Positions 9,798 to 18,202 of a stretch of DNA of 64,000 bases are shown here, one piece after another. A program made the translations under genes and the position numbers. The stretch is from assembly GCF_017161445.1 (NCBI RefSeq), contig NZ_CP071060.1, forward strand, positions 2,976,001 through 3,040,000, read 5' to 3'. Within the stretch, counting starts at the first letter, position 1; every line of letters begins with the position of its first letter. The DNA is from Niveibacterium microcysteis. Lineage in GTDB: Bacteria > Pseudomonadota > Gammaproteobacteria > Burkholderiales > Rhodocyclaceae. The notes beneath the pieces are model-generated. The model was given only the letters and a program-made list of their open reading frames with translations. It was not told the origin of the DNA and did no database searches.

Positions 9798-10901
9798 TCA
9801 GAATTCGGCGTGGTAGGTGTAACCCAGCTCACGCGCCACGGCCTCGCAGGTCACCTTGCCGCGATGGATATTCAGGCCGTTGCGCAAGTGATGGTTATCC
9901 TGCAGGGCGCGGCGATAGCCCTTGTTCGCGAGCTGGAGAACAAAGGGCAACGTGGCGTTGGTCAGCGCGAGCGTTGAGGTACGCGCAACGCCGCCGGGCA
10001 TGTTGGCGACGCAGTAATGCACCACGCCGTCGACGATGTAGGTCGGCTCCTGATGGGTTGTCGCATGCGTGGTTTCGGCACAACCGCCCTGATCCACCGC
10101 GACGTCGACAATCACCGAACCGGGCTTCATCAGCGCGAGCATCTCGCGCGTGATCAGCTTTGGCGCAGCCGCGCCGGGAATCAACACCGCACCGATCACC
10201 AGATCCGCTTCGCGCAGCGCGTCTTCGAGGTTCGCGCGGTTTGAGTAGAGCGTCTGCAGCCGCGGGCCGTAAAGGGCGTCGAGTTCCTTGAGCCGGTTGA
10301 GCGACACGTCGAGAATCGTGACTTGCGCGCCGATTCCCATCGCGACACGCGCCGCATTCACACCGACCACACCGCCGCCCACGACCAGCACCTTGGCGGC
10401 GGGCACGCCGGGCACGCCAGGCAGCAACACGCCAGAACCACCTTGCGACTTTTCCAGCGCCTTGGCGCCAGCCTGAATCGCCATGCGGCCCGCAACTTCG
10501 CTCATCGGCGCCAGCAAGGGCAAGCCACCGCGGTCATCGGTCACCGTTTCGTAGGCGATCGCAACCGCATCCGATTCCACAAGCAGGCGTGTTTGCTCCG
10601 GATCCGGAGCGAGATGCAAATACGTGAAGAGCACCTGACCGGGCCGCAGCGCGCGACACTCGTCCGGCTGCGGCTCCTTGACCTTGACCACCATCTCCGC
10701 CTGTGCAAACACGCTGGCAGCATCTGGCGCGATACGCGCCCCGACGGCTTCGTACTGCGCATCGCTGAACCCGACCCCAGCCCCCGCCTGAGTCTGCACC
10801 AGCACCTGATGGCCATTTCGCACCAACTCCGCGGCCCCCGCCGGCGTCAGGCCGACGCGGTACTCGTGGTTCTTGATTTCCTTGGTTACGCCTACAAGCA
10901 T
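9798..10901 (-). CDS. ald: alanine dehydrogenase
   Basis: 367 residues, close to the usual 370. The N-terminus [20 protein letters not shown] is diagnostic. Substrate-site residues are the Lys in VVKVKEP and the His in [10 protein letters not shown]; the NAD site is [17 protein letters not shown]. It interconverts alanine and pyruvate plus ammonia. As the first gene of the spu block it could return the alanine made by SpuC to pyruvate, keeping the aminotransferase supplied with acceptor; this is inferred from position. The start at 10901 is the family start; upstream open frame is non-conserved. Confidence 0.93.
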   Translation of the reverse strand: MLVGVTKEIKNHEYRVGLTPAGAAELVRNGHQVLVQTQAGAGVGFSDAQYEAVGARIAPDAASVFAQAEMVVKVKEPQPDECRALRPGQVLFTYLHLAPDPEQTRLLVESDAVAIAYETVTDDRGGLPLLAPMSEVAGRMAIQAGAKALEKSQGGSGVLLPGVPGVPAAKVLVVGGGVVGVNAARVAMGIGAQVTILDVSLNRLKELDALYGPRLQTLYSNRANLEDALREADLVIGAVLIPGAAAPKLITREMLALMKPGSVIVDVAVDQGGCAETTHATTHQEPTYIVDGVVHYCVANMPGGVARTSTLALTNATLPFVLQLANKGYRRALQDNHHLRNGLNIHRGKVTCEAVARELGYTYHAEF

Positions 10902-11033
10902 GGTCTCCCCCCTCGCTCGCCCGTCGCACACCACCTGTGTAGTGTGGTCGCTGAACCATCCAATTGGTAGTGACAATGTAACGCGTTTTGGTATTATTGA
11001 AAGCACCACTTTGTCGTTTTCGATGGTGCCACC
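10902..11033. promoter_or_regulatory. divergent ald / mocR promoter region
   Basis: A possible rightward promoter is GTGACA (10970-10975), 16 bases, TATTAT (10992-10997). A possible leftward one is TTTCAA (reverse of 10997-11002), 16 bases, TACATT (reverse of 10975-10980). The palindromic CCAATTGGT at 10960-10968 and two TTGGTAnT words (from 10964 and 10987) are candidate binding sites for the adjacent MocR regulator. All are read by eye. Confidence 0.4.
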
Positions 11034-12584
11034 GTGAGCTCTCTGCCGATTGCCGATCTAATTCTGGCCGAAATGGACCAGAGCGCCCGCGCAGGAAACG
11101 TGCCGCGTCATCGTCGTTTGTACGAGGCGATTCGCAGCGCAATCCTCTCCCGCCGCCTTCCTGTTGGCAGCAAACTGCCTTCAACACGAGATCTTGCAAG
11201 GGATTTAGGACTTTCAAGGAACACCGTCGTAACGGCGTTCGAGCAATTGCTCGCCGAAGGTTATGTCAGCTCCCGTACCGGCAGCGGCACCTTCGTGGCC
11301 GACACGTTGCCCGAACCAGCGACCGAAGAATTGGCACCGGAGCGACAATCAAGAAATTCGCATCACAATGGCGCCATTGCACCGCAGCATGCACCACAAG
11401 AAGGCACCACTGCTGCCGTGGGTGCCACGCTGTCGGTTCGTGGGCGCCGTGTTGCAGACCATGCGGCCGGCCATCGCTACGAGATCCAGCCCTTCGTGCC
11501 CGGAGACGACGATTTCTCGGTCTTCCCGATCAAGCTCTGGCAACGCCTGCAAAACAAATACTGGCGAGAGGCGCGACCGGAGCTGCTGGACTACGGCCAG
11601 AACGGCGGCTACCTGCCGTTGCGCCGCGCCATCGCCGACTACCTGCGGGTATCGCGCTCGGTGCGTGTTACGGTGGATCAGGTGCTGATCACCGGCGGCA
11701 CGCAGCATTCCCTGGACCTTTGCGCACAGCTGCTGGCGGACGCCGGCGACACCGCATGGGTTGAAGACCCCTGCTACTGGGGTGCGCAACGCGTGTTCGA
11801 ATCACGCGACCTCGATTTGCATCCGGTGCGGGTTGACGACGAAGGCATGAACCCCACTGCCGAGGACCAGCACAAACCGCCGCGCCTGATCTACCTGACA
11901 CCGTCGCACCAGTACCCCAAGAGCGTGGTGATGAGCCTCGCACGCCGCCGCCTGCTGCTCGATATCGCAGCGCGCACCGGCGCATGGATTCTTGAAGACG
12001 ATTACGACAGCGAGTTCCGCTATACCGGACGGCCACTGTCGTCGCTGCAAGGGCTCGATACGCACGACCGTGTCGTGTACATGGGCACCTTCTCGAAGAT
12101 CCTCTACCCCGGCATCAAGGTGGGCTACATGGTGGTGCCGCCTGCACTGGTGGCACCATTTCGCAGCGCGCTCTATGACCTGCAACGACCCGGCCAGATG
12201 ATGCAGCAAGCCGCCTTGGCCGACTTTCTGGAACAAGGCCATTTCGCAACCCATGTGCGCCGCATCCGTCAGCTCTACGGCCAACGCCGTGAATTGCTGC
12301 AGCGCACGCTCAAGCCCATCCTCGGCAACGCAGCCACGCTCTCAAAAGAGGAATCGGGCCTGCACCTGGTAATCCAGCTGCCGCCCGGTACCGACGATGA
12401 ACGCCTGGCCCAGGAGGCAGCCGAACAGGGCCTGCAGGTGCGCGCGCTATCAACCTACTACCTTGGTGCCGAGAAGGAACGTGGCCTGGTGGTCGGCTAT
12501 GCCTATGTGCCGACAGACAAAATCGCGTACTACGGCCGCCTGCTCGGCAACGTCGTCAAAGCTGCCTCGGCCGGCCGACGTTAA
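11034..12584 (+). CDS. MocR/GabR-type transcription regulator (GntR wHTH fused to PLP aminotransferase fold)
   Basis: 516 residues with a GTG start; no in-frame ATG fits the family start better. Residues about 15-85 are a GntR winged helix: RRLYEAIRSAILSRRLPVGS, then LPSTRDLARDLGLSRNTVV and GYVSSRTGSGTFV. From about 150 there is a fold-type I aminotransferase domain with ILEDDYDSEFRY (PLP-ring Asp) and MGTFSKILYPGIKVGY (Schiff-base Lys). MocR proteins use PLP and an amine or amino acid to sense effectors. Divergence from ald makes it the likely regulator of the polyamine genes; whether it senses GABA, putrescine or alanine cannot be told. Confidence 0.88.
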   Translation: MSSLPIADLILAEMDQSARAGNVPRHRRLYEAIRSAILSRRLPVGSKLPSTRDLARDLGLSRNTVVTAFEQLLAEGYVSSRTGSGTFVADTLPEPATEELAPERQSRNSHHNGAIAPQHAPQEGTTAAVGATLSVRGRRVADHAAGHRYEIQPFVPGDDDFSVFPIKLWQRLQNKYWREARPELLDYGQNGGYLPLRRAIADYLRVSRSVRVTVDQVLITGGTQHSLDLCAQLLADAGDTAWVEDPCYWGAQRVFESRDLDLHPVRVDDEGMNPTAEDQHKPPRLIYLTPSHQYPKSVVMSLARRRLLLDIAARTGAWILEDDYDSEFRYTGRPLSSLQGLDTHDRVVYMGTFSKILYPGIKVGYMVVPPALVAPFRSALYDLQRPGQMMQQAALADFLEQGHFATHVRRIRQLYGQRRELLQRTLKPILGNAATLSKEESGLHLVIQLPPGTDDERLAQEAAEQGLQVRALSTYYLGAEKERGLVVGYAYVPTDKIAYYGRLLGNVVKAASAGRR

Positions 12585-12814
12585 GTGACATAAGGCATCG
12601 CCGGCATTTGACGCGCCACAGATACATCACACAGGGGGACGGATAAGGTAATCATGCAACACACAGCGCACGCCGGGACGCGCTTGTGGTGTATGGTGCA
12701 AAGACGCGGCGAGACAAACATTGACGCAATAGCCAAGCGCCACCGAATCAGCCGGATTCCTGCCCGAAACACGAGGGCCTGTTTCCGGGACAATGCGCCA
12801 ACAGGAGGAAAACC
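12585..12814 (+). other. 230-base gap before dksA
   Basis: No convincing gene, tRNA or repeat. Short antisense frames here have no family features. The dksA promoter should lie in it; TTGACG at 12728-12733 could be a -35 box, but no good -10 follows. Confidence 0.3.
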
Positions 12815-13249
12815 ATGAACGAAACCCTCGACGCCCCGCGCACGCTACCGACCCAGGAAGAGATGCTCGCCGCACCGGAGGCCGACTACATGTCGCCGCG
12901 GCAACTGGCCTTCTTCCGCGCGCGCCTCATTCAGGAACGTGATGCATTGCTTGCATCGGCCAAGGACACCACGCTGCATCTGCGCGACAACGAAGCCACG
13001 CCCGATCCGTCGGACCGCGCTTCGGTCGAAGAAGATCACACGCTGGAACTGCGCGTACGCGATCGCGAACGCAAGTTGCTGCACAAGATCGACGAAGCGA
13101 TTCAGCGCATCGACAACGGTGAGTATGGCTGGTGCGAAGAGACCGGCGAGCCGATCGGCGTGGCACGCCTGATCGCGCGCCCGACCGCCACCTTCAGTGT
13201 CGAAGCGCAAGAGCGCTACGAAACCCGCCGCAAGATGCGCGGCGGCTGA
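12815..13249 (+). CDS. dksA: RNA polymerase-binding transcription factor DksA, single-cysteine form
   Basis: 144 residues. The coiled-coil tip DPSDRASVEEDHTLELRVRD carries the two key aspartates (Asp64, Asp67). The globular part reads EYGWCEETGEPIGVARLIAR: of the four zinc-finger cysteines of E. coli DksA only Cys107 remains, and the C-terminal pair is replaced in TATFSVEAQERYE. It modulates transcription initiation with ppGpp through the RNA polymerase secondary channel. The start has AGGAGG seven bases upstream. It is a stand-alone gene followed by a hairpin. Single-Cys DksA forms occur in other Proteobacteria, so this looks natural rather than damaged. Confidence 0.93.
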   Translation: MNETLDAPRTLPTQEEMLAAPEADYMSPRQLAFFRARLIQERDALLASAKDTTLHLRDNEATPDPSDRASVEEDHTLELRVRDRERKLLHKIDEAIQRIDNGEYGWCEETGEPIGVARLIARPTATFSVEAQERYETRRKMRGG

Positions 13250-13256
13250 AAATCCC

Positions 13257-13287
13257 GCGGCAAGGTGCACCCGCTGCGCCTTGCCGC
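13257..13287 (+). terminator. hairpin after dksA
   Basis: GCGGCAAGG (13257-13265) pairs perfectly with CCTTGCCGC (13279-13287), and three further inner pairs are possible. It begins seven bases after the dksA stop. There is no T-run, so termination is uncertain. Confidence 0.4.
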
Positions 13288-13380
13288 AGGTGACGACTAC
13301 CGCCGCCCCTGGCGGCACGTCGGTTTGAGCAGCCCCACGCTCCAAGCGCCGGGCCTACCCCCGTCTGCAACACAAAACCC

Positions 13381-13806
13381 ATGACCCGCTACATCAACGA
13401 TGCCCTCACACAGGGCGAACACATCGTTCACATCGGCCGCATCAGCCTGTGGTCGCAAACCGGCACGATCCTGCTCGGGCTGCTGCTCCTGCCTGCATTT
13501 GGCGTTGGCCTGATCTTCTGGGGCGTCGCGTGGGTTCGCAGCCGCTCAACGGAACTCGCCATCACCAACAAGCGCGTGATCGCGAAGTTCGGCTTCATTC
13601 GACGCCGCACGGTTGAAATCAACCTCGCGCGGGTCGAGAGCATTCAGGTCGACCAAAGCGTCGCTGGGCGTTTGCTCAACTTCGGCTCGCTGCTGATCTC
13701 GGGTGCCGGTGAAGCCCAGGCGCCGATCCCTCACATCGCAGATCCAATGCAGTTCCGCCGCAAGTTCATGGAAGCGCAGGAGCAACTCAATAGCGTCGCG
13801 CCGTAG
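13381..13806 (+). CDS. small membrane protein with bacterial PH domain (YdbS/YdbT-like)
   Basis: 141 residues. A short cytoplasmic start is followed by one long or two closely paired membrane segments (about 24-52, TILLGLLLLPAFGVGLIFWG). The rest is a bacterial pleckstrin-homology (bPH2) domain with ELAITNKRVIAKFGFIRRRT and LARVESIQVDQS, its usual signature. The function of such proteins is largely unknown; some act in envelope stress. It stands between dksA and a DUF2238 gene on the same strand and could be cotranscribed with the latter (54-base gap). Confidence 0.75.
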   Translation: MTRYINDALTQGEHIVHIGRISLWSQTGTILLGLLLLPAFGVGLIFWGVAWVRSRSTELAITNKRVIAKFGFIRRRTVEINLARVESIQVDQSVAGRLLNFGSLLISGAGEAQAPIPHIADPMQFRRKFMEAQEQLNSVAP

Positions 13807-13860
13807 TACAACAACCTCGCGCTTCATTCACTTGACGCCCCAAGCGTTTCCCTCCGTGCG

Positions 13861-14505
13861 ATGCCCCTTATTCCGCCAAAATCCGTTTCCACGGCGTTGA
13901 CACTCGCCGTCTTTTGCGCGACCTGGATTCACCCGATCTGGCCTGCCGAACAATTGCTGCATTGTTCGCTGACCATAGCCGGCGTAGCCCTGCTATGGCG
14001 GCATGTGAAACTACACGGTGCGAGCGATCGCGACTACCTGCTGATCATGCTATTCGTGGCGGTGCATTCGGTTGCCGCCCGCTGGCTGTATTCAAACGTT
14101 CCTTACGACCGCTGGCTCACAGCAGCCTTCGGTTTCTCGCTTGAACACGCATTGGGCTGGAAGAGGAACAACTTCGATCGCCTTGTGCACTTTCTTTACG
14201 GCTTCTGCCTGACGCCTGCTGTCATGAGCTTTGCCGTGCAGCGATGGGCGACAAACGCGAGAGTCAGCTTCGTCATCGCGGTTAGCGCCATCATGGTCAC
14301 CAGCCTCTGGTATGAGTGGTTCGAATGGCTAGTTGCCGCCACGCTCTCGGCGCAGGATGCCGAGTCGTACAACGGCCAGCAAGGCGATATGTGGGACGCC
14401 CACAAGGACATGCTTGCTGCCACTCTCGGTAGCCTAGCTTGGTCGATCCAGATTCGGCCAAGCCGACGGTCTGGCGTCGTCAGCCCACCGTCCGGCGCAC
14501 GTTAG
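13861..14505 (+). CDS. DUF2238 / YjdF-like integral membrane protein
   Basis: 214 residues with about six hydrophobic segments. The C-terminal motif YNGQQGDMWDAHKDMLAATL matches the QGDxWDxxxDM signature of the DUF2238/YjdF family, and RLVHFLYGFCLTP is also typical. The family is predicted to sit in the inner membrane; no reaction is established. The start at 13861 lacks a strong RBS. The last residues (SRRSGVVSPPSGAR) look like a soluble tail. Confidence 0.75.
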   Translation: MPLIPPKSVSTALTLAVFCATWIHPIWPAEQLLHCSLTIAGVALLWRHVKLHGASDRDYLLIMLFVAVHSVAARWLYSNVPYDRWLTAAFGFSLEHALGWKRNNFDRLVHFLYGFCLTPAVMSFAVQRWATNARVSFVIAVSAIMVTSLWYEWFEWLVAATLSAQDAESYNGQQGDMWDAHKDMLAATLGSLAWSIQIRPSRRSGVVSPPSGAR

Positions 14506-14533
14506 TCGCCGTCAAAAAACGCCGCACTGCGAC

Positions 14534-14899
14534 TCACGGGACGCGACAAATCACATAGAGCTTGCGACAGTAACTGAGCGTTTCCCACACCCCACGGAAC
14601 CCCGCCTCGATCACGAAGGCGTCGCCAGCACGGAATTCCCGCGCCAGCCCGGTTTCGTCGGTCAGGCGAACATGGCCTTCGAGTATCTGGCAGAACTCGT
14701 ACTCATCCGGGTCGTAGCACACGCGCCAACTACCGGGGTCGCAGCGCCAATCACCTGCGAGTAGCCGGTCGCCCGCGCTGGCGTAATAGTTGATTGCGGC
14801 TTGCTGCGGATTACCGCTCAACACGCGATCCGGGGCGGGCGCAAACGCCTCCGGTTCGGTGCTGCTCTCGCGGAACGCGATCAGGCTGGCTGTCATCAT
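14534..14899 (-). CDS. cupin-domain protein (DUF861/EutQ-like)
   Basis: 121 residues forming one small cupin barrel: GDWRCDPGSWRVCYDPDEYE, then FCQILEGHVRLTD and GDAFVIEAGFRGVWE. This is the layout of the cupin_3 family found with amine and ureide catabolism. Two adjacent Met codons (14899 and 14896) are both possible starts; GGGAG lies upstream. It is nine bases after puuB and so probably the third gene of a speB-puuB-cupin operon. Typical His metal ligands are sparse, so it may be a binding or regulatory protein instead of an enzyme. Confidence 0.72.
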   Translation of the reverse strand: MMTASLIAFRESSTEPEAFAPAPDRVLSGNPQQAAINYYASAGDRLLAGDWRCDPGSWRVCYDPDEYEFCQILEGHVRLTDETGLAREFRAGDAFVIEAGFRGVWETLSYCRKLYVICRVP

Positions 14900-14908
14900 C
14901 GCTCCCTG

Positions 14909-16225
14909 TCAGAGAAGGTCGCGCAGGCGATACCAGGCCATCCCCAGCACCAGGGCCGGCGTGCGCAGCAGCGCCCCCCCGGGGAACGGCAAATGGCGCA
15001 GACGCGCGTAAATGTCGAAACGCCCGGCCTGCCCCGCAATGGCTTCCGCCACCAGGCGCCCCGCCATGCCGGTGAGCGACAGGCCGTGACCCGAAAAGCC
15101 CTGCAGGTAGTAGATGTTGGGCGTGAGCCGGCCGAAATCGGGTGCGCGGTTCATCGAGATATCGACAAAGCCACCCCAGGCGTAATCCACCTTCACCCCC
15201 TCGCCCAGTTGCGGGAAGGTTTTGAGCATGCGCTGCTTCATGCCGGCAGCCAGGTTCGGCGGCGTCATGCCGCTATAGCTGACGCGCCCACCGAAGATCA
15301 CTCGGTGATCGGGCGACACGCGGAAGTAGTCGAGCACGAAATTGGAATCGCACACCGCAGCCCGCTCGCGGATCAGCGAATCCGCCAGTTCAGGTTTGAG
15401 CGGCTCAGACGCCACCACATAAGTGCCCACCGGCATGATTCGCGGCTGCAGTTCCGGCACCAAACCGCCAAGGTATGAATTGCCCGCCAGCACCACGAAA
15501 CGCGCGCGCACCTGGCCGGCAGCCGTCTTGAGCAGTGGGCGCTCGCCCCGTTCGATTGCAACCACCCGGCTGTTCTCATGGATCTGCACGCCCAGGCTCG
15601 CGGCAGCGCGGGCCAAGCCGCGGCAGTATTTGAGCGGATGCAGATGGCCCGATAGCGTGTCATGCAGCCCCGAATGAAAGCGCGGACTGGCGATGTGCTC
15701 GCCTATTTCGTTGCGCCCGACCCAGCGCCAGTAAGGGTGCTTGTAGAAGTGCGTCACATGCTCGAACCACTCGTGCAGAGCCCGCGCCTTGCGTTCATTC
15801 ACAGCGAGGTACTTGTAGCCGGGCACGAAGTCGCAATCGATGTTGAACTCCGCAATCCGCTCGCGGATCAGGTTCAAGCCTTCCACCGTCACCGCCCAGG
15901 CCTGCCGCGCCGCATCGTCGCCAAGCTGGTTCTCGATCGGTGCGTCCGATGCATGACCGACGATCGCCTGGCCTCCGTTACGCCCGGATGCCCCCCAGCC
16001 CACCTGCTCCGCTTCAAGCACCGTGACGCTGAAGCCACGCCGCGCCAGTTCGATCGCCGCAGACAAGCCGGCAAAGCCACCGCCAACCACGCATACATCG
16101 CAGTCGGCCGACCCGGCCAGCACCGGCCACGCCCCCACCGAGGGCGCGCTCGCGAGGTAGTAGGAATTGGAGGTCAGCGAGCGTTCGCGCGGATCGTCAG
16201 ACAGTTTTTGGTTCAGCGTATTCAT
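14909..16225 (-). CDS. puuB: gamma-glutamylputrescine oxidase-like FAD oxidoreductase
   Basis: 438 residues of the DAO family. The FAD-binding motif is CVVGGGFAGLSAAIELARRG (about 46-65), followed by LEAEQVGWGASGRNGGQ, a signature of PuuB and related amine oxidases. The C-terminal GFSGHGLSLTGMAGRLVAEA completes the FAD site. PuuB oxidises gamma-glutamylputrescine to the aldehyde with release of ammonia and hydrogen peroxide. Its ATG overlaps the speB stop (ATGA), so the two are co-translated. Since SpuB makes the substrate, this is the likely next step; other amine substrates are possible. Confidence 0.85.
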   Translation of the reverse strand: MNTLNQKLSDDPRERSLTSNSYYLASAPSVGAWPVLAGSADCDVCVVGGGFAGLSAAIELARRGFSVTVLEAEQVGWGASGRNGGQAIVGHASDAPIENQLGDDAARQAWAVTVEGLNLIRERIAEFNIDCDFVPGYKYLAVNERKARALHEWFEHVTHFYKHPYWRWVGRNEIGEHIASPRFHSGLHDTLSGHLHPLKYCRGLARAAASLGVQIHENSRVVAIERGERPLLKTAAGQVRARFVVLAGNSYLGGLVPELQPRIMPVGTYVVASEPLKPELADSLIRERAAVCDSNFVLDYFRVSPDHRVIFGGRVSYSGMTPPNLAAGMKQRMLKTFPQLGEGVKVDYAWGGFVDISMNRAPDFGRLTPNIYYLQGFSGHGLSLTGMAGRLVAEAIAGQAGRFDIYARLRHLPFPGGALLRTPALVLGMAWYRLRDLL

Positions 16226-17148
16226 CGGGCTTGTCCCGCGAGCCAGGTCCATACGAAGGTGGATGCCGCGTTGGTGGTGAGCTCGGAAACATCGTAGGGC
16301 GGCGCGACTTCCACGCAGTCCATGCCCACCCAAGGCAGGCCGGCGGTTTCCTCCAGAATCGTCAGCACCTGCGCCGAGGTCATGCCACCGGGCTCCGGGG
16401 TGCCGGTGCCCGGCGCAAACGCCGGATCAAGGCAATCAATGTCGAGCGACAGGTATAGCGGCGGATTGCCGGCCGCCGCCACGCGCCGCCGGATCTCGTC
16501 GATCACGAAGGCCAATTGCGACGGACTCTCGGCGCCACGTAACTCACGCGCCGTGAAGACCCTGCCGCCGACGCTATTCACATACTCGCGCGCCTCACGC
16601 TGGCCGGAAGAGCGGATACCGATCTGCACCGTCGCCTCCGGAATCACGAGCCCTTCCTGCAAGGCCTCGTAGGTCCAGGTGCCGTGGCCGGAGGGCTCGC
16701 CAAAGTGGTCGGTCCAGGTGTCGCAGTGCGCATCGAAATGCACCAGTGCCAGCGGGCGCCCAAGGACCTTTCGGTAGGCTCGCAGCAGCGGCAGCGTGAT
16801 CGAATGGTCACCTCCGATCCACGCCATGCGATGCGCGGCAATCAAGGCCTCGGCTTGCGGCTGCAGCGCCGCGCGCATGGTCTCAAGACTGGTGTTGGGC
16901 AACATCAGATCGCCCGCGTCACAGACCTGACCGTGCGGCGTGCGGTTGAACACTGGATGCTCCGCATCGCACAGCATCTGGCTCGCGCGCCGGATCGCTG
17001 AGGGGCCAAAACGCGCACCTGGCCGATTCGTCACCGAACCATCCCACGCGACTCCGGCCACGCAGAACGGCCGATCCGGGGCCTGTTGTCGGGTAGGCGC
17101 CAGCAAGAAGGTGCTGGCGGAAAGGTACGGAAAGGCGTGATCGCTCAT
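16222..17148 (-). CDS. speB: agmatinase / ureohydrolase-family enzyme
   Basis: 308 residues. All manganese ligands of the ureohydrolase family are visible: His115 in WIGGDHSITLP, Asp139, His141 and Asp143 in VHFDAHCDTW, and Asp236 and Asp238 in LSLDIDCLDPAFAPGTGTPE. SGHGTWTYEA resembles the agmatinase substrate loop. Agmatinase splits agmatine into putrescine and urea, feeding the Puu route encoded here. Guanidinobutyrase has nearly the same motifs and is a real alternative. The start at 17148 has GGAGG seven bases upstream. Confidence 0.85.
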   Translation of the reverse strand: MSDHAFPYLSASTFLLAPTRQQAPDRPFCVAGVAWDGSVTNRPGARFGPSAIRRASQMLCDAEHPVFNRTPHGQVCDAGDLMLPNTSLETMRAALQPQAEALIAAHRMAWIGGDHSITLPLLRAYRKVLGRPLALVHFDAHCDTWTDHFGEPSGHGTWTYEALQEGLVIPEATVQIGIRSSGQREAREYVNSVGGRVFTARELRGAESPSQLAFVIDEIRRRVAAAGNPPLYLSLDIDCLDPAFAPGTGTPEPGGMTSAQVLTILEETAGLPWVGMDCVEVAPPYDVSELTTNAASTFVWTWLAGQAR

Positions 17149-17320
17149 CAAACCTCCAGGGCGCAAAGTCAAACCGACGACTCGGCACCACAATGATGCC
17201 GACGCACCAAATTGGCACTCTTGACGTCGTCGTTTTAGTGTTGCGATAGTACCATTTGAAAATCCAGGCCGGTAGCCCGTCTAGCCGCGCACAATCGTCC
17301 TCGCAAGGTTTCAAATACCC
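17149..17320. promoter_or_regulatory. divergent speB / amidotransferase promoter region
   Basis: A reasonable sigma-70 promoter points right: TTGACG (17221-17226), 18 bases, GATAGT (17245-17250). The region also has ACCAAATTGG at 17206-17215 and CGATAGTACC at 17244-17253, which resemble CCAATTGGT and CGATGGTGCC in the ald/mocR gap, suggesting the same regulator may act at both. Confidence 0.4.
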
Positions 17321-18040
17321 ATGGCCCGCTTGCCCATCGCAGTCATTCAGAACGTGCCCAACGATGGCCCCGGCCACTTCGCGGATTGGGCCGATCGCCA
17401 CAACCACACGCTGCAGATCATCCGGATCTGGGCTGGCGATGCAGTTCCGGAACAGGTAGGGGGCTTTGCCGGCCTCTGCGTGCTCGGCGGCCCGATGAGC
17501 GTGAACGATCCGCTCCCCCACCTGCGCGCGACCGAGCACCTGATCCGCGCCGCGATGGCCGCTGACGTGCCGGTTCTCGGCCACTGCCTCGGCGGGCAGC
17601 TGCTCGCCAGCGCGTGCGGAGCAACGATCCGGCGCGCCCCGCACGCCGAAATCGGCTGGGTCGATATCGCGACGCATCCCGCGACCAACGCGAACACCTG
17701 GTTTGGCGCCGAGCGCTTCCCGATCTTCCAATGGCACGGCGACAGCTTCGATCTTCCAGCCGGCGCGCAACTGCTTGCGAGCAGCGAACACTGCCGCCAT
17801 CAGGCTTTCAGCGTCGGCTCGCTGCATCTGGCGATGCAATTTCATTGCGAAATCACCGCCGACAAGATCACAGACTGGACCACCAGCACCGAGGGACGCG
17901 CCGAAATCTCGGCAAGCCAATCGCCAGGTGTCCAGTCCGTAGCCGAAATCCACTCACGGACACCTAGCCTGCTGCCACAGAGCCAGCGCGTGGCCGACGC
18001 GATCTATCGGCGCTGGGCGCGCGGTTTGCGCGGCACCTGA
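17321..18040 (+). CDS. class I glutamine amidotransferase-like protein (GuaA_N-like)
   Basis: 239 residues, a stand-alone amidotransferase module. The triad is Cys89 in VLGHCLGGQLLA, His175 and Glu177 in AMQFHCEI; CVLGGPMSVND is the oxyanion region. Proteins of this sort hydrolyse gamma-glutamyl bonds of glutamine or gamma-glutamyl amines. It diverges from speB-puuB-cupin, so a role in gamma-glutamyl-polyamine turnover is plausible, distinct from PuuD at 9033-9782, to which it is only distantly similar. Substrate unknown. Confidence 0.8.
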   Translation: MARLPIAVIQNVPNDGPGHFADWADRHNHTLQIIRIWAGDAVPEQVGGFAGLCVLGGPMSVNDPLPHLRATEHLIRAAMAADVPVLGHCLGGQLLASACGATIRRAPHAEIGWVDIATHPATNANTWFGAERFPIFQWHGDSFDLPAGAQLLASSEHCRHQAFSVGSLHLAMQFHCEITADKITDWTTSTEGRAEISASQSPGVQSVAEIHSRTPSLLPQSQRVADAIYRRWARGLRGT

Positions 18041-18202
18041 AAGGTGACACCCGGCCCTCAAGGTTTTCCGCGGCGCGCCGATAACGCTCGAATCAGCTTG
18101 GCTTTTGGTAGCCAAAGTCAACGATAGCCTGCAAGGCACACGGATACGACGCGGGGCCGGGAAGCTTGCCCGGCCGCCGAACAGAGGCTGGAGCGCCCAA
18201 GC

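Noticed and set aside
12581..12875. Small minus-strand frames before dksA
   Set aside because: No RBS or family features; they overlap the expected dksA promoter and start.
18091..18202. Hairpin before the GGDEF/EAL gene as possible c-di-GMP riboswitch
   Set aside because: TTGGCT/AGCCAA at 18099-18115 is only six pairs; none of the conserved riboswitch sequences is visible.
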